Assembly (NCBI GenBank): GCA_914767715.1
Contig: OU612068.1
Span: 33,788,001 to 33,852,000 of the forward strand
Direction of reading: 5' to 3'
Source: Membranipora membranacea
Lineage: Eukaryota; Bryozoa; Gymnolaemata; Cheilostomatida; Membraniporidae
DNA length: 64,000 nucleotides
Shown piece after piece: positions 1 to 14,800 of the stretch. Every line of letters starts with the position of its first letter. The first letter of the stretch is position 1. The position numbers and the translations under genes were made by a program. The notes below the pieces were generated by a model. The model made no database searches. It saw only the letters and a list, made by a program, of their open reading frames with translations, and was not told the origin of the DNA.

Positions 1-2028
1 TATAAAACTTTTCCAACAATACTATCTATACTCGTTTAACTAAAAACAGGCTATCTAATAAGACATTAAAAGTTTTTTTTTAACTTCTTGGAGTCACGTG
101 TTACTCAAAATTCTATTTGCTTATTTGGTAAAACAAACAGGCGGGTTCGCCAGACACTTCATTTTAAACTTTTGGTACAGAAGCATATTCAATTCATTAT
201 CAAGCCAACATAACCTGCCATCATACGAAACACTTTGGTAATTCACTTAAATTATCTTTACTCAAAGGTCTCAATTCTCTATCCATATTTACCAGTATTT
301 TTCATGATCACTCATATTAAAAGTTGTCAGTTTCATACAAACAGATTTTTGTTCCATGTGATCCAGATTTCAGCTGAAAGGTCCATGACAAGTTGGCAAC
401 GTCAAATGACAGCTCACGATGCTCTATACACAAAAATCTGATCATCATCACAAAAGTATTCACCATTTTCAAAATGGAATGGAGTTATCTATAACAGTTG
501 AGAAACATTAAATCTTTTAATCAAAGTAGAGCTTTGAATACCTTTATTAAGAAAATTGAACATCTATATATTTTAGTATAAGTTATTTTGAAAGGTTGAT
601 TACACACCATATACAGAGGATCAGAATTAGCGATTTTAAAAATTGTTAAAATTTATGTTGAATTCTCGGATGATCACAATGAGGTTTCATCTCATTTGAG
701 AAATTCATCCTTCCTAAAATGCTTTTGCTTGCCCGTGTTTTAATAGCAAAACTCATACCATACCCTGGAACAATGCTTGCTTGTCATTTATTCATCATTC
801 TAGCTACAGTGCATACAGGTTGTACAACTCAACATCTATATTATTTATCGACTTTTAGGTATAATTAAATGTTATGACATGGGAGGAAACTGTGCAGGAA
901 AAAAAGAAAATCTGTGTAGAATTGTCTCATCATTGCATAAGAGAAGACAACATTAATGACGTGCTTATCGGCAATGGATCTACCCTATGTATTTAATCTG
1001 ATTGGATGCTACTTTATCAAACTGGTATGTATGCACATCGATTCAGTGAGTTATTACATCCATCCATTCTGCTCACAATCATGCTTCCTGTTGCTATATA
1101 AAAATGCAAAATTATGATAAGCTACCAGCCAAACCCTGTAGCAAGACCTGAAGAAATAAGTAAAACGTGGATTAAAGTGTTAAAAAGGCAAAAAGAAACC
1201 ACTGTTCTTTCATAGCTATCGCATAGCAATGAACAAAAAAACTAAATCTACTTTCACAAGGACATTATTGAATGATGTAACCGATTTCAAAGCGCGAAAA
1301 ACCCACGGTCTAGACTAGACTTGAAGCACACTGTGGGCACCCTGTGGCCTTTTTGCCGGTTCGGTCTAATAGGTCATCTTTGGCGGCCTTATTGTGGCCT
1401 TATGTAAAATATTGTACACATTTATTATTTTTTATTGTGTATGGATGTCAAAGCATGCATAGCCAGTGTTGTCATGCTGCCATTTTTTCTTTTTTTTGAA
1501 AAAAGAAAAAAGTGGCTTGACAAGGTAATGTATACCTCTCTGTAAGCACAATCCATGTTTAGGATTCAAAAATATTTGTGCATGTGTATGAAACTAGCTA
1601 AAGGCTACATACATTCTAGCCATTCTTTGTAAAAAGACTTCACAGCTGTACTGGTATAGACTACTTTTACAAAAGCTTTAATTTGAAATAAAAACCCAGA
1701 AGAGTGAGAAACAGATCTATTTATCTTTCTGTTGGATGTTGAAATTACTAGAAACTTGAAGTCATTACAATATTATTTTTTTGCAAAACTGTCATTTTGA
1801 ACAAGAAAGGCAGAGATGAAGCAAAAAGTCATCACGTGTCAAGTGTTCCAGAATTTTGGCGGAACTGTTCCAAGGGGTCTTAAATTAGAATGAGCGATGG
1901 TTTACTAAAGGAGATAATCACTATCACATTGCTCAAAATTATCACTTCGTTGGTCTTTCGATTAGAGAAATTTGTTCCCAAATTGCTCACTCAGAATATA
2001 TTGTAGTCTGAGTGAGAAATTTGGGAAC
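1..2028. other. Non-coding stretch, no gene recognised
   Basis: AT-rich sequence without a convincing exon. Only short unrecognised reading frames are present (for example 235-441), and none shows flanking splice signals joined to a recognisable domain. A hairpin at 1969-2033 is listed separately. Confidence 0.6.
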
Positions 2029-2033
2029 AAATT
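1969..2033. repeat. Short inverted repeat (27-bp arms)
   Basis: The arms 1969-1995 (begins AATTTGTTCCCAAATT) and 2007-2033 (ends AATTTGGGAACAAATT as read on the reverse) are near-perfect reverse complements around an 11-base loop. It abuts the left arm of the larger foldback at 2031-2739, so it may be part of the same element or a separate insertion. Confidence 0.8.
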
Positions 2034-2739
2034 ACAATCTTTGTGACTGAAAAGGGTGAAACGTACTTTAAGGGACGAAAATTGAAAGTGTATGGTTGGT
2101 TTTTATCTTTGGCATAGTTTAATAATTACTTGAGGTAGAGCAGGAATTCACATTTTCACATATTTCACATTTACATCTGATAACAAATTATAATTAAGTA
2201 TAATCAAGTGTTTAACCAAAGGGCAATGGAAAAAATGAGAGGCCAAAATCACAATTTGATCAGTCACTCAGTGAGATAGCGAGGCCCTAGCATTTCTCTT
2301 TCACAAATCACTCACCCAGTGATGAAGCTATATATATATATATATATAGCTTCATCACTGGGTGAGTGATTTGTGAAAGAGAAATGCTATATATAGCTTC
2401 ATTACGTAGTTACAAGCTAGTGCGTAAATTTCATGCCCTGATTTTGAAGTTCAGCTTGTGCAAAATATTTGCCCATTAGGTGACAATTCTGAGATTAAAG
2501 TCTCAATTAGTTATCTAGGAGCTATACAGAATTCAATGAGCACAAACTTACCAGTAGCAGCAGTATTTTAATTATAATTTGTTATCAGATGTAAATGTGA
2601 AATATGTGAAAATGTGAGTACCTGCTTCACTACCTCAAGTAATTAAAAAACTATGCCAAAGATAAAAACCAACCATTCTCTTTTTATTTTCATCCCTTTA
2701 AGTACGTTTCACCCTTTTCAGTCACAAAAATTGTAATTA
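2031..2739. repeat. Nested foldback element with 100-bp perfect palindrome core
   Basis: The outer arms 2031-2196 and 2568-2739 are diverged reverse complements. Both carry, in opposite orientation, GTGACTGAAAAGGGTGAAAC, the ATCTTTGGCATAG segment and the TTACATCTGATAACAAATT segment. Inside lies a separate perfect palindrome at 2289-2388, centred on (TA)n. There is no coding sequence. The structure fits a non-autonomous foldback or MITE-type element, or an inverted pair of repeats. No clear target duplication was seen. Confidence 0.8.
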
Positions 2740-3734
2740 TTTTGCCTATAATATAATTACCAAAATAAAACAACATCAACGTCGGAAGATTAGATAAATA
2801 TTTAAGTAGTTTGATTGAGCTTACGCAAGTCAAGGTTTTTCGCAACATACAAAAGATTTTTTGACACATATTCTGATTTAGTTTGTAAAAAATATGAAGA
2901 GCCAAAATACATATCTCACATTCCAAATTTATTCGTGAAAGATATGATAAGGCTTTTGGGTTGAGCCTGTGAAAAATGTGGCCTATTACAGAAAACGGTT
3001 GTCTACCGATGGTCTAGGGTATGTTATCTCCCATGTTACAGATAACACTAAAATGATGATTCACAAACAGTATAGCAGAAAGCATGGCCCTGGCTTGCCC
3101 AGTACAGTAACCAGGCTACTTACACCAGAAATTTTCACAAACAGTTATGGTCAAAGGTAGCCTAGTCAAAGATAGTTTAGTTTCAATCTGTAACAGGGGA
3201 GATATCATATTCTAGTCTAGATCCTGCTGGACCCTGGATTTTTTTACTTTGATATGAGTTATATCATTAAATATTGTCCTTGTGCGAGTAAATCTAGTTC
3301 TTTTTTTTCGTGCTATGAGATAACTTCGATATGACGCGTGGTTGTCTTTTGCTCCCCTAAACACCTTCATATAAATTCACCAACGTGCTAATTGGGAATA
3401 TTTCAGAGTTATGAGGGGTTCTTATTTAGTCAAAAATTTATGCATTGCGGATATCTTGAATATGATTGTTCCCCTCTGGCGGCAGAAAGATATTGCAAAA
3501 GTTTTAAGTTACCTCTATACTCAAATTTCTATACCATCTACATTTCCAAATAGTGACAGAGGAGCGTACTGGCAGTTACTTAATCAATGGTCACTGCAGT
3601 TTAGCAGTTATAATAGGGCAGCATCCTTAGCCTGTCTTTTTTTTAAACGTTTATTGACAAATAATCTTCATCATTAAAATGATGTTCTTCCGAGTGTGCC
3701 AAGACAAAACAATAATAAATAAAAGAAGAAATAT
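2740..3734. other. Non-coding stretch with two unrecognised short ORFs
   Basis: Two small plus-strand reading frames occur (2969-3160 and 3411-3677). Neither matches a family I know. Neither has both an acceptor and a donor placed to make a convincing exon, so no gene is called. Confidence 0.45.
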
Positions 3735-4500
3735 GGAAGATAAAGATTAACAATGAAAATGATTATGTCTTAGACATGACATACATAAATGCATGTTGTC
3801 GGAATGCCTTTAAATTCTTTGCAGACCTGATCTGTTGCGGAAGGCTATTGAATACAATAAAAAGATTGTAAAGAAAACTTTTTGATGGAGGTTTCAGATA
3901 ATGCTTGTGTCACATCTGAAAGCAATGTATAATAAATGAAAACTGCTCACATATTTAACCTGGAACCAACATATTAAGTATTTTATAGCCATAAATGACA
4001 AAGAAATAACTGGCAAGCTGTGGTAAGGGGAGAAGATTTAATGATCTTGAAATATCCTGAGTAGATATCTGATGTTTTGGAATGAAATGAACAAAGGTGA
4101 TAAGCCTGAGAGCCCGCTTCTGTAGTAAAAATATTGGATTTGTTACGTGAGCAGGGGTTATGTTATAGTAAATATGAATACCATAGATTGAGTAACAGAA
4201 AATTAAATGGTGGAAAAAGGTCATCGCCGCTTTCCTTCCAATGCATTGCTAAAATAGGGCAAGATTAGCTTTTAGTTTTTATGAAATACAATTAACATGA
4301 TCAGTTCATGAAAGCGTGTCATGTATCACATAGCCAAGGAGTTTAGTTTTGGCGTGTCTCTCGAGTTCAGAACCAGAAATTGATAATGAAAATTTTGTGT
4401 TGGGTGATGCATTACAAAGAAGATAGTGTGATTTTTTGTGTTGATCACCATTTCGTTTGACTGACCCCATTGGTTTATCTTGGTGTCAGGTCAGTTTGTC
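3735..4500 (-). mobile_element. LINE reverse-transcriptase 3' fragment
   Basis: Read on the minus strand, several frames give the C-terminal part of a non-LTR reverse transcriptase. First comes an NEMVINTKKS-type post-YADD segment (about 4440-4490), then a PIFLLQKRALRLI thumb motif (about 4110-4140), then a closing FNSLPQQIRSAKNLKAF segment (about 3795-3850), typical of CR1/L2-like LINE tails. Stops and frame changes interrupt it and the 5' two thirds are missing, so it is a dead, 5'-truncated copy. Confidence 0.75.
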
Positions 4501-7500
4501 AAGTTTGTCAAAGACAGGCCAGAAAAATTATTATTATCTATGAGTTGTCTACACAATAATGACCATGCAGAGATGAGACAACTATCCCTGAATGAACCGG
4601 ATATACCAGTTTAGGATAGCCTAAATTCTGGTTTTTTTTCAATACAAAATGGATGTTGTGTCAAAACCCTATAGTAGCAGTAAATAGACTAATTTCATGG
4701 AGCACAGGAAAGATCTGACCAAAAAGGTTTCTCCTATCAAGATACACTGCCAAAAAAACCATCTAACATACTCTCATATGGTGTAGATTGTAAGTAACTC
4801 CTATTCAGTGTGTGATAGAAGTGCTGTTTCATGTCTGCTGTTGATTAATCCATCCCCTCATAAGATACTTCTTTGTCATTTTAGAAGTTATAGGGATATA
4901 ACTCAAGGAGTCGTTTAGTTACTCCATGGAATCATGGATAACTAGTCTACTACTACTAGCTTACAATGATAGTAGTTACTACTTACTTAAAACCCACTAG
5001 TTCAAGGTCTACCAACGAGTAGCACTAACAAGTCTACTCCAAAATGTGTGTCTCTGGCAAATTTTGACTGATTGATTGCCAGGGTCACAGGTTTGATAAT
5101 GGCCCTGTTCTCTAGGTGGAGTGGTGATGGATTTGATCAATTTTAAATTATAATAGCATAATAATGGAGCATAAACATGTAGGCTAGGCACCAGAATTTT
5201 ATTCAAGCAGCAGAGTCAGTAGTTTGCCTAAGTATAGTATACTAAGGTATATTCCTTTGGATACAAAAGTGAGGTGAAACTACATATTATCCAAATACCT
5301 ACTACTACCAAGAAGTTTATCCTTGCTACCTAGGAGCAACAGCCACTACCCTTTTAATTGGATATGTCACGTTATAGGTAAGCATGTGTAGTAGATACTT
5401 AGGCTGAACTCATGTTTTGCAAAGAAAGTAACTCAGCTGTTGAATAATTAATTATCAGCCGAGGCCTAGACCCCTAATGACCGTATGTTACAGTAGTCAG
5501 TGAAGGGTTAGATCGCCAGGAGTAGACCTCCCTACAACAAAATTGGCCCGCACTTATCATCAGGGCATTGATCAGGCAGGCCTACTGGGTGGTGTAGCAT
5601 ATAGATTCTTAAAAAAGAGGATAGTGTTGTTTGCTGCAAAACCAGTGTTTGAAGCGTTGAGATATTCTCAGTCATTTCTGTCAATGGTGCATCATCTTTG
5701 CGGCTTGCACCCTGCTGCAGCGGATTGGACATTTGATGCATGTCATCACCAGTAGTTTTTCAATAGGTATCTGTATCATTGGCTACATTCTTAGGCAGCT
5801 CAGCCCTATATATATGATGGACTTACAAGATTGAAAAAAATCTAGAAGGTCCATCCCATGCCATATTTGCTTTTCGCTTGGGTAAAAGCATATTCACTTG
5901 GCGGGGTCTGGAGGAAAAATTCTGATAACAACGATATTACAGAGCATGCGACCATGTTCATGGCTTGATAAAATTGTAGAATGGTCGGGCAATTCATGTT
6001 ATCCTGTCTAAGGCCTAAGACTTTTTGCAGTTCAATAGTTGTTATTTGGACAACAAACGAGTCTGTATTATTACACTCCAAAACTCTGTGGGCCAATGTT
6101 GGGTCTTAGTCTGCAAGAGTTACACCAGATAGGTTTGTAGGAGATTGGAGAGGATTAGAAGTAAACTGAAGACATATTCTATCATTGTGAAGCTTGCCTG
6201 ATGAAAGAGCTGGATAATTCAAATAACAAAGCATAGACCTAATTAATAGCTATGATGACTCACAGCAGCGTAAAGTTTGTAGGCTGACTCAAATTATTTT
6301 AAATCTACACATAATTATAAGCACTAGTATTTTATGAATGGCCAGATTTCAGCATCCATCCATGATGGCCTTCACAGTATGTATGTATGTATGTCGAGAT
6401 ATTCGTGGATGGAACGAAAAAACTTGAGTAATATTGACTCTGGTATGAGGGTCCATAATTTTACTACCAATAGTTTGCAGAAAGTTTTGAAGTTGGGCTG
6501 TCCGCTTTGATTATATTCATGATAATTAATAGAAATCAACAGAAAGGACTTATTGTTTTTTTATGATTTTCATATTTCAATGATGCGTTGAGGTCATGGT
6601 CATTGAATTCCACTGTTCTTCTCTCGATTACGGTCTATGGCTATTTTCATTGTCCTGGCCGACTGTTCTACTACTGTACTGATGATTACCATTATATCAT
6701 TCATTTCACTAATCGAACAATAGATACTTGAAATATTAAGCTTGATTTATATCGTCGTTGCGACATGTTGTGGTTTCTCATCATTGGTGTTCCGGCATTT
6801 TTTGTGGTGATTTAAAGTAGCAATGATATGCTGGGACTGGGGGAGAGTGTTCTATTCAGAGGAAGCCTAACCTCTACATATTAGCTATTTAGAGCCTGGC
6901 AGGAGAGACTTAAGCCTGGCAGGAGAGACAATGTTTTTGAGCTGTTTTGATATCACTACACAGTAGTCTAGCAGAGCCTGTTACAGTGATGCACTGTTAT
7001 GATACTTGATAGCTAATAGGCACAAATCAGCATCGTTATTGGATATCCCATTCACTATTAGTTCTATTGTTATCCCAGGGTGTGTTTTGATGACCTAGCA
7101 TAACAAAGGCGAAATCTAGACTGCTAAGCTCATTAACAATGCAGGATGCACAGTAAACAGACTACCTGACAATGGACTAGAAGTGACTCACTGAATCATC
7201 ATGAGTGAGATCTGCTGTTCTTCATGTTTGTGAAATCAAAAGTAAGTATCAACCCTACACTAGTCTATAGTTTTTGTGGTCACTTCAAATTAAAAATCAC
7301 CCTTAATACAATTGTTCAGCACTCACTACTAGAGAAAAATGTAAGTAGAATGTGACCCCAATATGCAGAGAGGACTTAGATATTAACATGCAATGGGATC
7401 TCTTGGCCTTGGGGAGTGATGATCTTCTTCCATGTCAAAGAGTTGCGCAGCCAAATATGTAGTGTACCCTGACACGGCCTACAAACTGCAGCTATGTATA

Positions 7501-7660
7501 AAAAATAACTGTACAAGGTTATATGGTACTATGAGAAATGATTTCATTGCCATCATTATATCTCATTGGTTTTCTAAAAACAAAATCCTGTCAACATATT
7601 TAAATTATTTTGACATGTAGAGCTAGAATTAGATGATCAATTAGTTGTGTTTCTTCTTCT
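4501..7660. other. Non-coding stretch upstream of ANKS6
   Basis: No recognisable exons or RNA genes were found. A short (GTAT)n run lies near 6378-6392 and a direct duplication of AGCCTGGCAGGAGAGAC near 6894-6928. The region presumably contains the ANKS6 promoter and 5' UTR exon(s), which cannot be placed from sequence alone. Confidence 0.5.
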
Positions 7661-7740
7661 TTACAGATGATCTTCTACCCACCCTCTACCTCACAGGATA
7701 TATCATAGCAAGTCTCTCAATATTCACAAATTAGAGAAAT

Positions 7741-8737
7741 ATGGAGGAAATATTGTGTTCATCTTCAGATCTGAGACAATTCATGCTCGCCTGTGAGAAT
7801 GGTGACATAGAATGGGTGACAAAAGCCTTGGAGTCTGGTAAATACCAGGTGAGTTTGGTTGTGATGCCTCAGCTAATACAGGTATAACAATACAGCCACA
7901 AGACTTAGTGGTGGTGCAGATAAATCGGAACAACACTGGTATCATCATCAGACATTACTTCAATGTATGTACTAGCTAATAGTTTGAGACCACTTTCATA
8001 CACGGGATCACTGAGTATGAATATATCAGAGAGCTGTGAATCAATAATAACTGTGAGACAGGCTGCCTGTGGTCTGTAACCACAAGCAGCTCATACTGCT
8101 GCTGCTATGATACTCATCCAGCAGTGCAGTGAGGACTATCAAGAAGGGTCACTCACTTGCTCTGTGCATGTGTCACTTACATTTGACAGCCAGATTTGAG
8201 ATTACATAACCTTTCAAACATTGTCAGTCATTCAATGTGACTGGGTCATCACTGTAAAAGCTGTTATCAAAAATTAGGACCCTACGACACCTCACTTACT
8301 GGCTAATTTGTGTGCAATTAATACAAGTGCTCTTCAGTTGTATTGCCCCCACTTCAGTACTAAAGCTCTGATGTAGCACAGTATAGTTGTTAGACCGGAT
8401 GGGGTATTATTTTCCCCTCAGCAGTGGAAATTATCAGATTGGATAGACAGTGACTTTGATTTATTGGCTCTGTGTCTCAATCAACTGATAAGCTCTTTCA
8501 ATTATTCCTGTATGGCAAGATGTCTATAGATTGGTGGACTTGCTGTTATTCCTGACATGAATATAGAGTCCTAATACTTACATTCCATGTGTTTATATTG
8601 TATTTTTAATGTGTGTAGTTAAGTGCCATGTACAATAAAACTAAACACTAGATTAGATATATGTGACATGCAAACACTATTTGAGCAACATTAAGATTAT
8701 CCTAATACCATTTATAGTAGTATTCCCTGTGTTGCAG

Positions 8738-8811
<74 letters not shown>

Positions 8812-11800
8812 GAGCCTCTACCAGACACAAAAGTGTTTAATCCTTCCTCCTGTCAGTATTTTGAGGTGACACCGGTTGAGCACCCCTAATTCAGGGTGTG
8901 TTATATTCTAAAGTCAGTGAGTCCGCTGATGAGAACGCACTGAGATATGTGATTATTGATATTTCAGGTTGATGCTGCCGATGATCAAGGTTTCACAGCT
9001 CTACAGATGGCAGCAGCTAATGGCTATGAGGAGTTAGTCCGGTTACTTATCATGAAAGGTGCTGCCTTAGAGAAATCTAATAATTATGACTGGACGCCAC
9101 TACTACACGCTTCTAGACATGGTCATACTGGTACGGAGAATATTATCATTTATTAAAGATCATATTTAGACTGAGTACCTCATACTTGTCTAGCTAACAT
9201 TCTCTGATATAGGAAAACATCTACTCCTAAATATGAGCTTATTCAAAGAAAGGCAAATGGCGGTGATATGTAGCCTCCATTTGACGTTGTTTTTTTCCGT
9301 TATTTACAATGTGTCAGTTATCATAAAATAACTCTCAATTCACTGTGCTGCTTCCAGCTGGGTGTGATGTAGTTATTTCAAGTAGGGGCTCCTAAACGAA
9401 AATATAGTTTTAGAAAATTGTTTGTGGTTGTAGGAGTTGTGGCACTGCTGTTACAGAATGGAGCTGAATTGAATAAGAAGACATGTATGGGAGCTAACGC
9501 CCTCACATACGCTGTAAAAGGTGGTCATGGCAAAACAGTGTGCTACCTGCTAGACAAACAGATAGAGTTTGACATGAGAGCTTTACCTTGTGAGCTTACC
9601 GCTATGTTTGTGGCTTCTCTACATGGATACGATGCTATACTCAGAAATCTCCTAGACCGCAGTGAGTTATTTATGCACTTAGGACAAATATGCGCCCTTC
9701 AACCTGTTTGACACACACATAACTACTAACGGTGATCTTGAAATAGACAACGCATTTCTTTTCTGGTTGATCTGCGCCAACATGTTTTTCCGTTCTTTTC
9801 GTATTTCATCAGAGAAGTTAAAATTTAGGAAACTAATATATAAGGAAGTAAAGTGGTGACAACACACCTACATGCCCAATAGACAAGGTTGCAGCTAGTT
9901 GAGGCGTTAGGCCAAATGTCCATATGTTATTGTATGTTTGCTTATTTTGATATTTAGACTGGGATATTAACCAGAGGATGCAGTCCACGTTTATGACTCC
10001 TCTGATGTGTGCTGCTATAAATGGTCACATGACCACCGCTCAGAACCTGATGGAGAGAGGATGTGACCCTAATCTGTCAGACTGTAACGATAAGACAGCG
10101 CTACAGCTCGCTCAGGAGAGGGGCAAGAGGGAGGTCATAGGATTCCTCGATCGTAAAACCTCAAACAAACTATCAGTCGGTGAGAAGTTTGTCAAGTTTG
10201 GGACAAAACATTTTATTGGAAAGTCACAATGTAAAAAAGAACCTGGCGGCTCAAGATGTAGCCCTGCTCAGCGAGTAGACATCTGTACACAGTAATATCC
10301 GGTAATAGAGCTGCCTTATGATGAAGGAGCTAATAATAATCACAGAGTAAGGATATATCCTTACTCTGTGTATTACTCTTCTATGGTTTAAACCAACAGC
10401 CTCACTCGTAGCCCTACAGACACTTTTACAATAATTCTAATTGATGGTTTTTTGATTAATTCGATTATTTTTGTGGGAAATCCGGTTGCTGTTCCGCTTC
10501 TCTTTACTCACGTAGTCCGCCGATGTTTATTTATTTACAGTTCAAGAAGAAGATTTTAGAATGGATATCCTAGAAGCAACAAAAATAGGTAATTGGTCAT
10601 CATATCAGTAATAGATAATCTATTCGACTACTTGTTCCCTTACTTGGTCATGGGGTTCTCGGAGACGACTCTGACAAACTCACACATATTCTCACCGTGG
10701 AGCAGCGTTAGAATCCTGTTTAATAAGCATCGCAACCAAGCAACTGAGGCCAAGGTCAACATCCTGATAATTCCACTTTGTTTGATCTGCCATTTCTGAA
10801 CACAAAAATACCACCCGTATTACAATAGTACCAGTTTGAGAGATTCATGTGATATGTCATTTAATGTTTCATTGTCTTACAATTTTAGGCGATGTTGCTC
10901 GTGTGAAAGAGATTGTCCTCAGCGATGATAGTATGAAGGATTTCTGTTTACCTCAAGACGGAGCAACTCCACTAATGTATGCCGCCATGTCTGGTCGTAT
11001 CGACATCGCCATGTTATTGGTAGAAAACGAGTGTGATATCGATAAACAGGATAAAATCAGCAACTGGACGGCTCTTATGCAGGCCATTTTCCACGGGTAT
11101 GGATAATAAATAACTGTGTTGGGATAGCTAGTAGTAGCATTCCGTTATCAATCACTTTCCGGTCGATAATGAAATGCTACTACCAGCTAATACATAACTG
11201 GTTTAGAAAGTGTTTTACAAGCATTACATATATACATCATGTATGTTAAAATCTTCTGATTGTCATAATTATTAAAAAGCGTATAAATATCAAATTCTCT
11301 GCCTGGTCAGCAGTTTCTCCTTTTATTTAGTAAAGCTTTAGTACTGGACACTGTTAGCAGCACTTCATTACCAAACACAAAATTTGTGTTTGGTAATGGT
11401 ATAATTGTTAGTGTATGGTATACCACTGCTGGTATACCACTGCTGGTATTCTGCTATTGTTTCAAACATCTGTATAATTTTTTTTGCAATATACATCAAT
11501 ACCCATGCCCACATGTTAGATTCATAGATTTATTCGATAAAATGCAAATTAGTAATATTTTGTACTTTTGTAGAAAGAAACAAGTTGCCAAGTTTCTCAT
11601 TAACAATGGTGCTGATGTTACATTATCTGCCAAAAATGGAATAACAGCCTTTGATATGGCCTCATTCATCGGTAAGAGTAACAATCTCAGTATCATTATA
11701 TGTTCTGAAATAACATTCTGATATAGAGGGAAAACCAAGTAGTAACCGTATTAACAAAGGAATAAAATAGTGAAGATTTATCGGTATCCGAACAAATTTC

Positions 11801-14800
11801 TTTCCATTCTTTTAAATTGTCAATGTGTAGTGATTCTGTTGTGTATTTGTGAAATAAAGTGTGGGATTTTTGTGAGTAAACCTTTGGAGTTGTCATGCCT
11901 CATTTTTATCTGGTTCATGTTCTTGTACAGATGACGTCGATACTGATCTGTTACGACTTCTGGCAGCTAAATCCATGAATCCAAAACCAATTCCAAAGAA
12001 AGGTGACTCACTGAAGCGCACTAGCAAACGGAGCAACAGCGTCAACGACTTCTCGTAAGTCAGGCAATGATAATAAAATTGAATTAATTGTTCATAGGCG
12101 ATTGTAGTGATTATAATATAAATTTTAATGGACATGCGGTTACAAAAACCGGGCATATAAAGAGATGAATCACATTTTGATATATCATATTTTTAGGATG
12201 GATACTGGTGGCAAAAAATGGTGGTCCAAATTCTCTTCTCAAATCAAAAGTATCACGAGGTCTTTTCAGATCAAGGGAAGTAAGCTGAGCAGTGATAGCC
12301 CGGTAAGCTTGTTTATTATTACCATATGTGACATTCAATGGTGATCGTTACATTCATACTTTATAGTATGGGTGTAGGTGGCCTAGTCAATCCTAATAAA
12401 AATACTGTTTTTGCTTTAATAATCATAATCCAGGGATACTTAATTAAAGCCATCACCACCAATGGCTTATTAAAGTTTTGTAATAACAACATTTAATTTC
12501 CTTCATAATGCATCAATAAAGTTGTCCACGGTACGGTTGACGTCTTAGAGGAAAGTTTACCGCTCCGCATGTCTAGCATATTCATATCAATATGTGTGAC
12601 ATGATAATATCATCTAGTTATAATGTTCACCTATCATTAAAGCATAAGGAAAGTAATATGTAATGATACGAGTTGTTCTATTTTTTAATAGAAAAGCAAG
12701 ATGAAAATCAGCAAAATGAGCAGTACATCAACAATGAATCTTCAATATATGGATTTTTCGGAGCTCAGTAAAGACAATACTCTATCTTACATGGACAAGA
12801 AGAAGAGTGTCTCTCATTATCATTTAGTAAGTACAGGTTTTAATAGTCGCTCTCTTGGAGGCGGCTACTGACGAGTTAGCGGTGAATTTATAAAATGACC
12901 CTTGAACATCTCTTGTTGTTCATTGTGTTTATTTTTACATATTACGTATTCCTGTGTAAGGACAGTTAATTTATGACCTTACTTCTTCTTACGTTTTTGA
13001 GTGTACCTTCATTCAATGGCTTTTCCTCAAATGTCATCAACGTTTATATGTATGTACAGCACATTCCCTCACATTGTGGATTTCGATCGCACGTGAAGGT
13101 TATAATATTACCGGTGTGCTCACCAGTAACCATGTGACACTCACTGCCATGTGGTGATTGACAATATTATACATTACAGAATAGTATGACACCATACTCT
13201 ACAGCCACGATGCCTCTCGGATTAGGCGGAGGCGGCGCATGTGGAGGAGATACACTGAAGGAGGTCATACCGCCTTTCTTACCTCAGCCTAGCTTTGAGT
13301 TGACTGCTGAGGCGTGGGGAATGCCTTCTCAACAAAAATCTCAATCCACTCTTGATCTCACTGTGGTAAACTTTCAAGCTTGTCTGATCTTAGTGTGATG
13401 TTTATTTTTGGGGTCTTCCATTGGGCATTTTTTGCATTCAAACCTCCAACCTTGGTCAATATAATGACCATAAATATAATGACCATGCGTAGAACGTAGG
13501 AATCACTCTCTCTCTCAATGACCAGTTTCCTTTGTAAGCAGCTTTAACACGCACATGTCCATAGTGATGGTATCGAACTAAGCCGTAGCTTGGAATTGCT
13601 TGTCAAACAAACATTTATCACTTGAAAACTTTCAACTGCCAGCTATCGTTGTGGATCTGTCAGCCAAATTATGCATTAAAAGCTATTGTCCTGATCATTT
13701 TAATATTCGTGTCACATCTATTGCCAAAATTTCAAACCCTGTTTCTGACTGGTGTTTGTTTGTGAAATATCCTGGTAAAATATACAAAAAAAACTTGTTT
13801 GTAGAACAATAAGCACCCTATGATCCGACCTACTGGAATGAGGGGAGGTCGGGACGGGCCTGTTAGCCCCTCATCAGAAAATAGGTTTAGCTTTGGTAGC
13901 CCTAGTCCTAATTCTTCAGGTGGGGCCAGCAGTATTAGTGCGATGTACACAGCGACTACCAGCGGGAGCAGTGCCACATCCAGCACCCTAACACCCCATA
14001 ATGTGGATAGATTCAACAGGAAATATGGTATGTGAAATCTTATGATCGAGCACTTTTAAAAAACAACTTAACTGTGTTGACTTTTATGAAGGATTAATGA
14101 TGAATCACTAAAATCTGATAAGCTCTTATTATAATGGTAAGGGACTTCTAAGTCTAGCTATCTATTATAATGCTGATAGTATTTATGAATAATTCATCTC
14201 TTGGTGTGAGCTCAATAGCTAGTGATGTCAAGAAGCTATAAACTCATGTGGCAATCAGTTAATTCCTGTTAATGAATCCATGACATAGTATGGTTCAGCC
14301 GAGTGAGCATGGTACACTATGTCCTTGGTGTATGAGAATATGTTTATTGTCTAATTTGTCACCAGACACTAAAATATGAACTTATACATACACAACAAAT
14401 TTTTTTTATAGTTTATTTAGTTCAAAGCTGCATTCATCTCATAGAAATCATCCTCACCACCGCGTGAGGGAACCTTTCAACAACCTTTCAACGAATGTTT
14501 TATATGAGTCATCATACTCACTTGATATGTAAATACTACTATCACTGAGTTGTTCCCTCTCGGAGCTTAGCTACACAAGAGGGAATAACTCCAAAATACA
14601 TATTGCACTCAACACAACCACCATTATCATGAGGAACATTGATTTGTTTTTGTGACCACTCATCACGCACTGTGGCTGCGATAACAAAACTTATGGCTCT
14701 GGTATATAATGTACCAGTACATGCTGGTGTGGTGAACAAGCTTGTATATAGAAGCTTATTATCACTTCTTCAACGGTTAAGTGAAACTAAGAAGTTCTTT

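Noticed and set aside
3411-3677. 88-codon frame as a real exon
   Set aside because: No recognisable domain, no supporting splice pair and no neighbouring exon.
10180-10295. A separate short ankyrin gene ending at 10295
   Set aside because: The stop is reached only by reading through a good donor (GTCG^GTGAG). Splicing to 10541 keeps frame and restores the ANKS6 linker.
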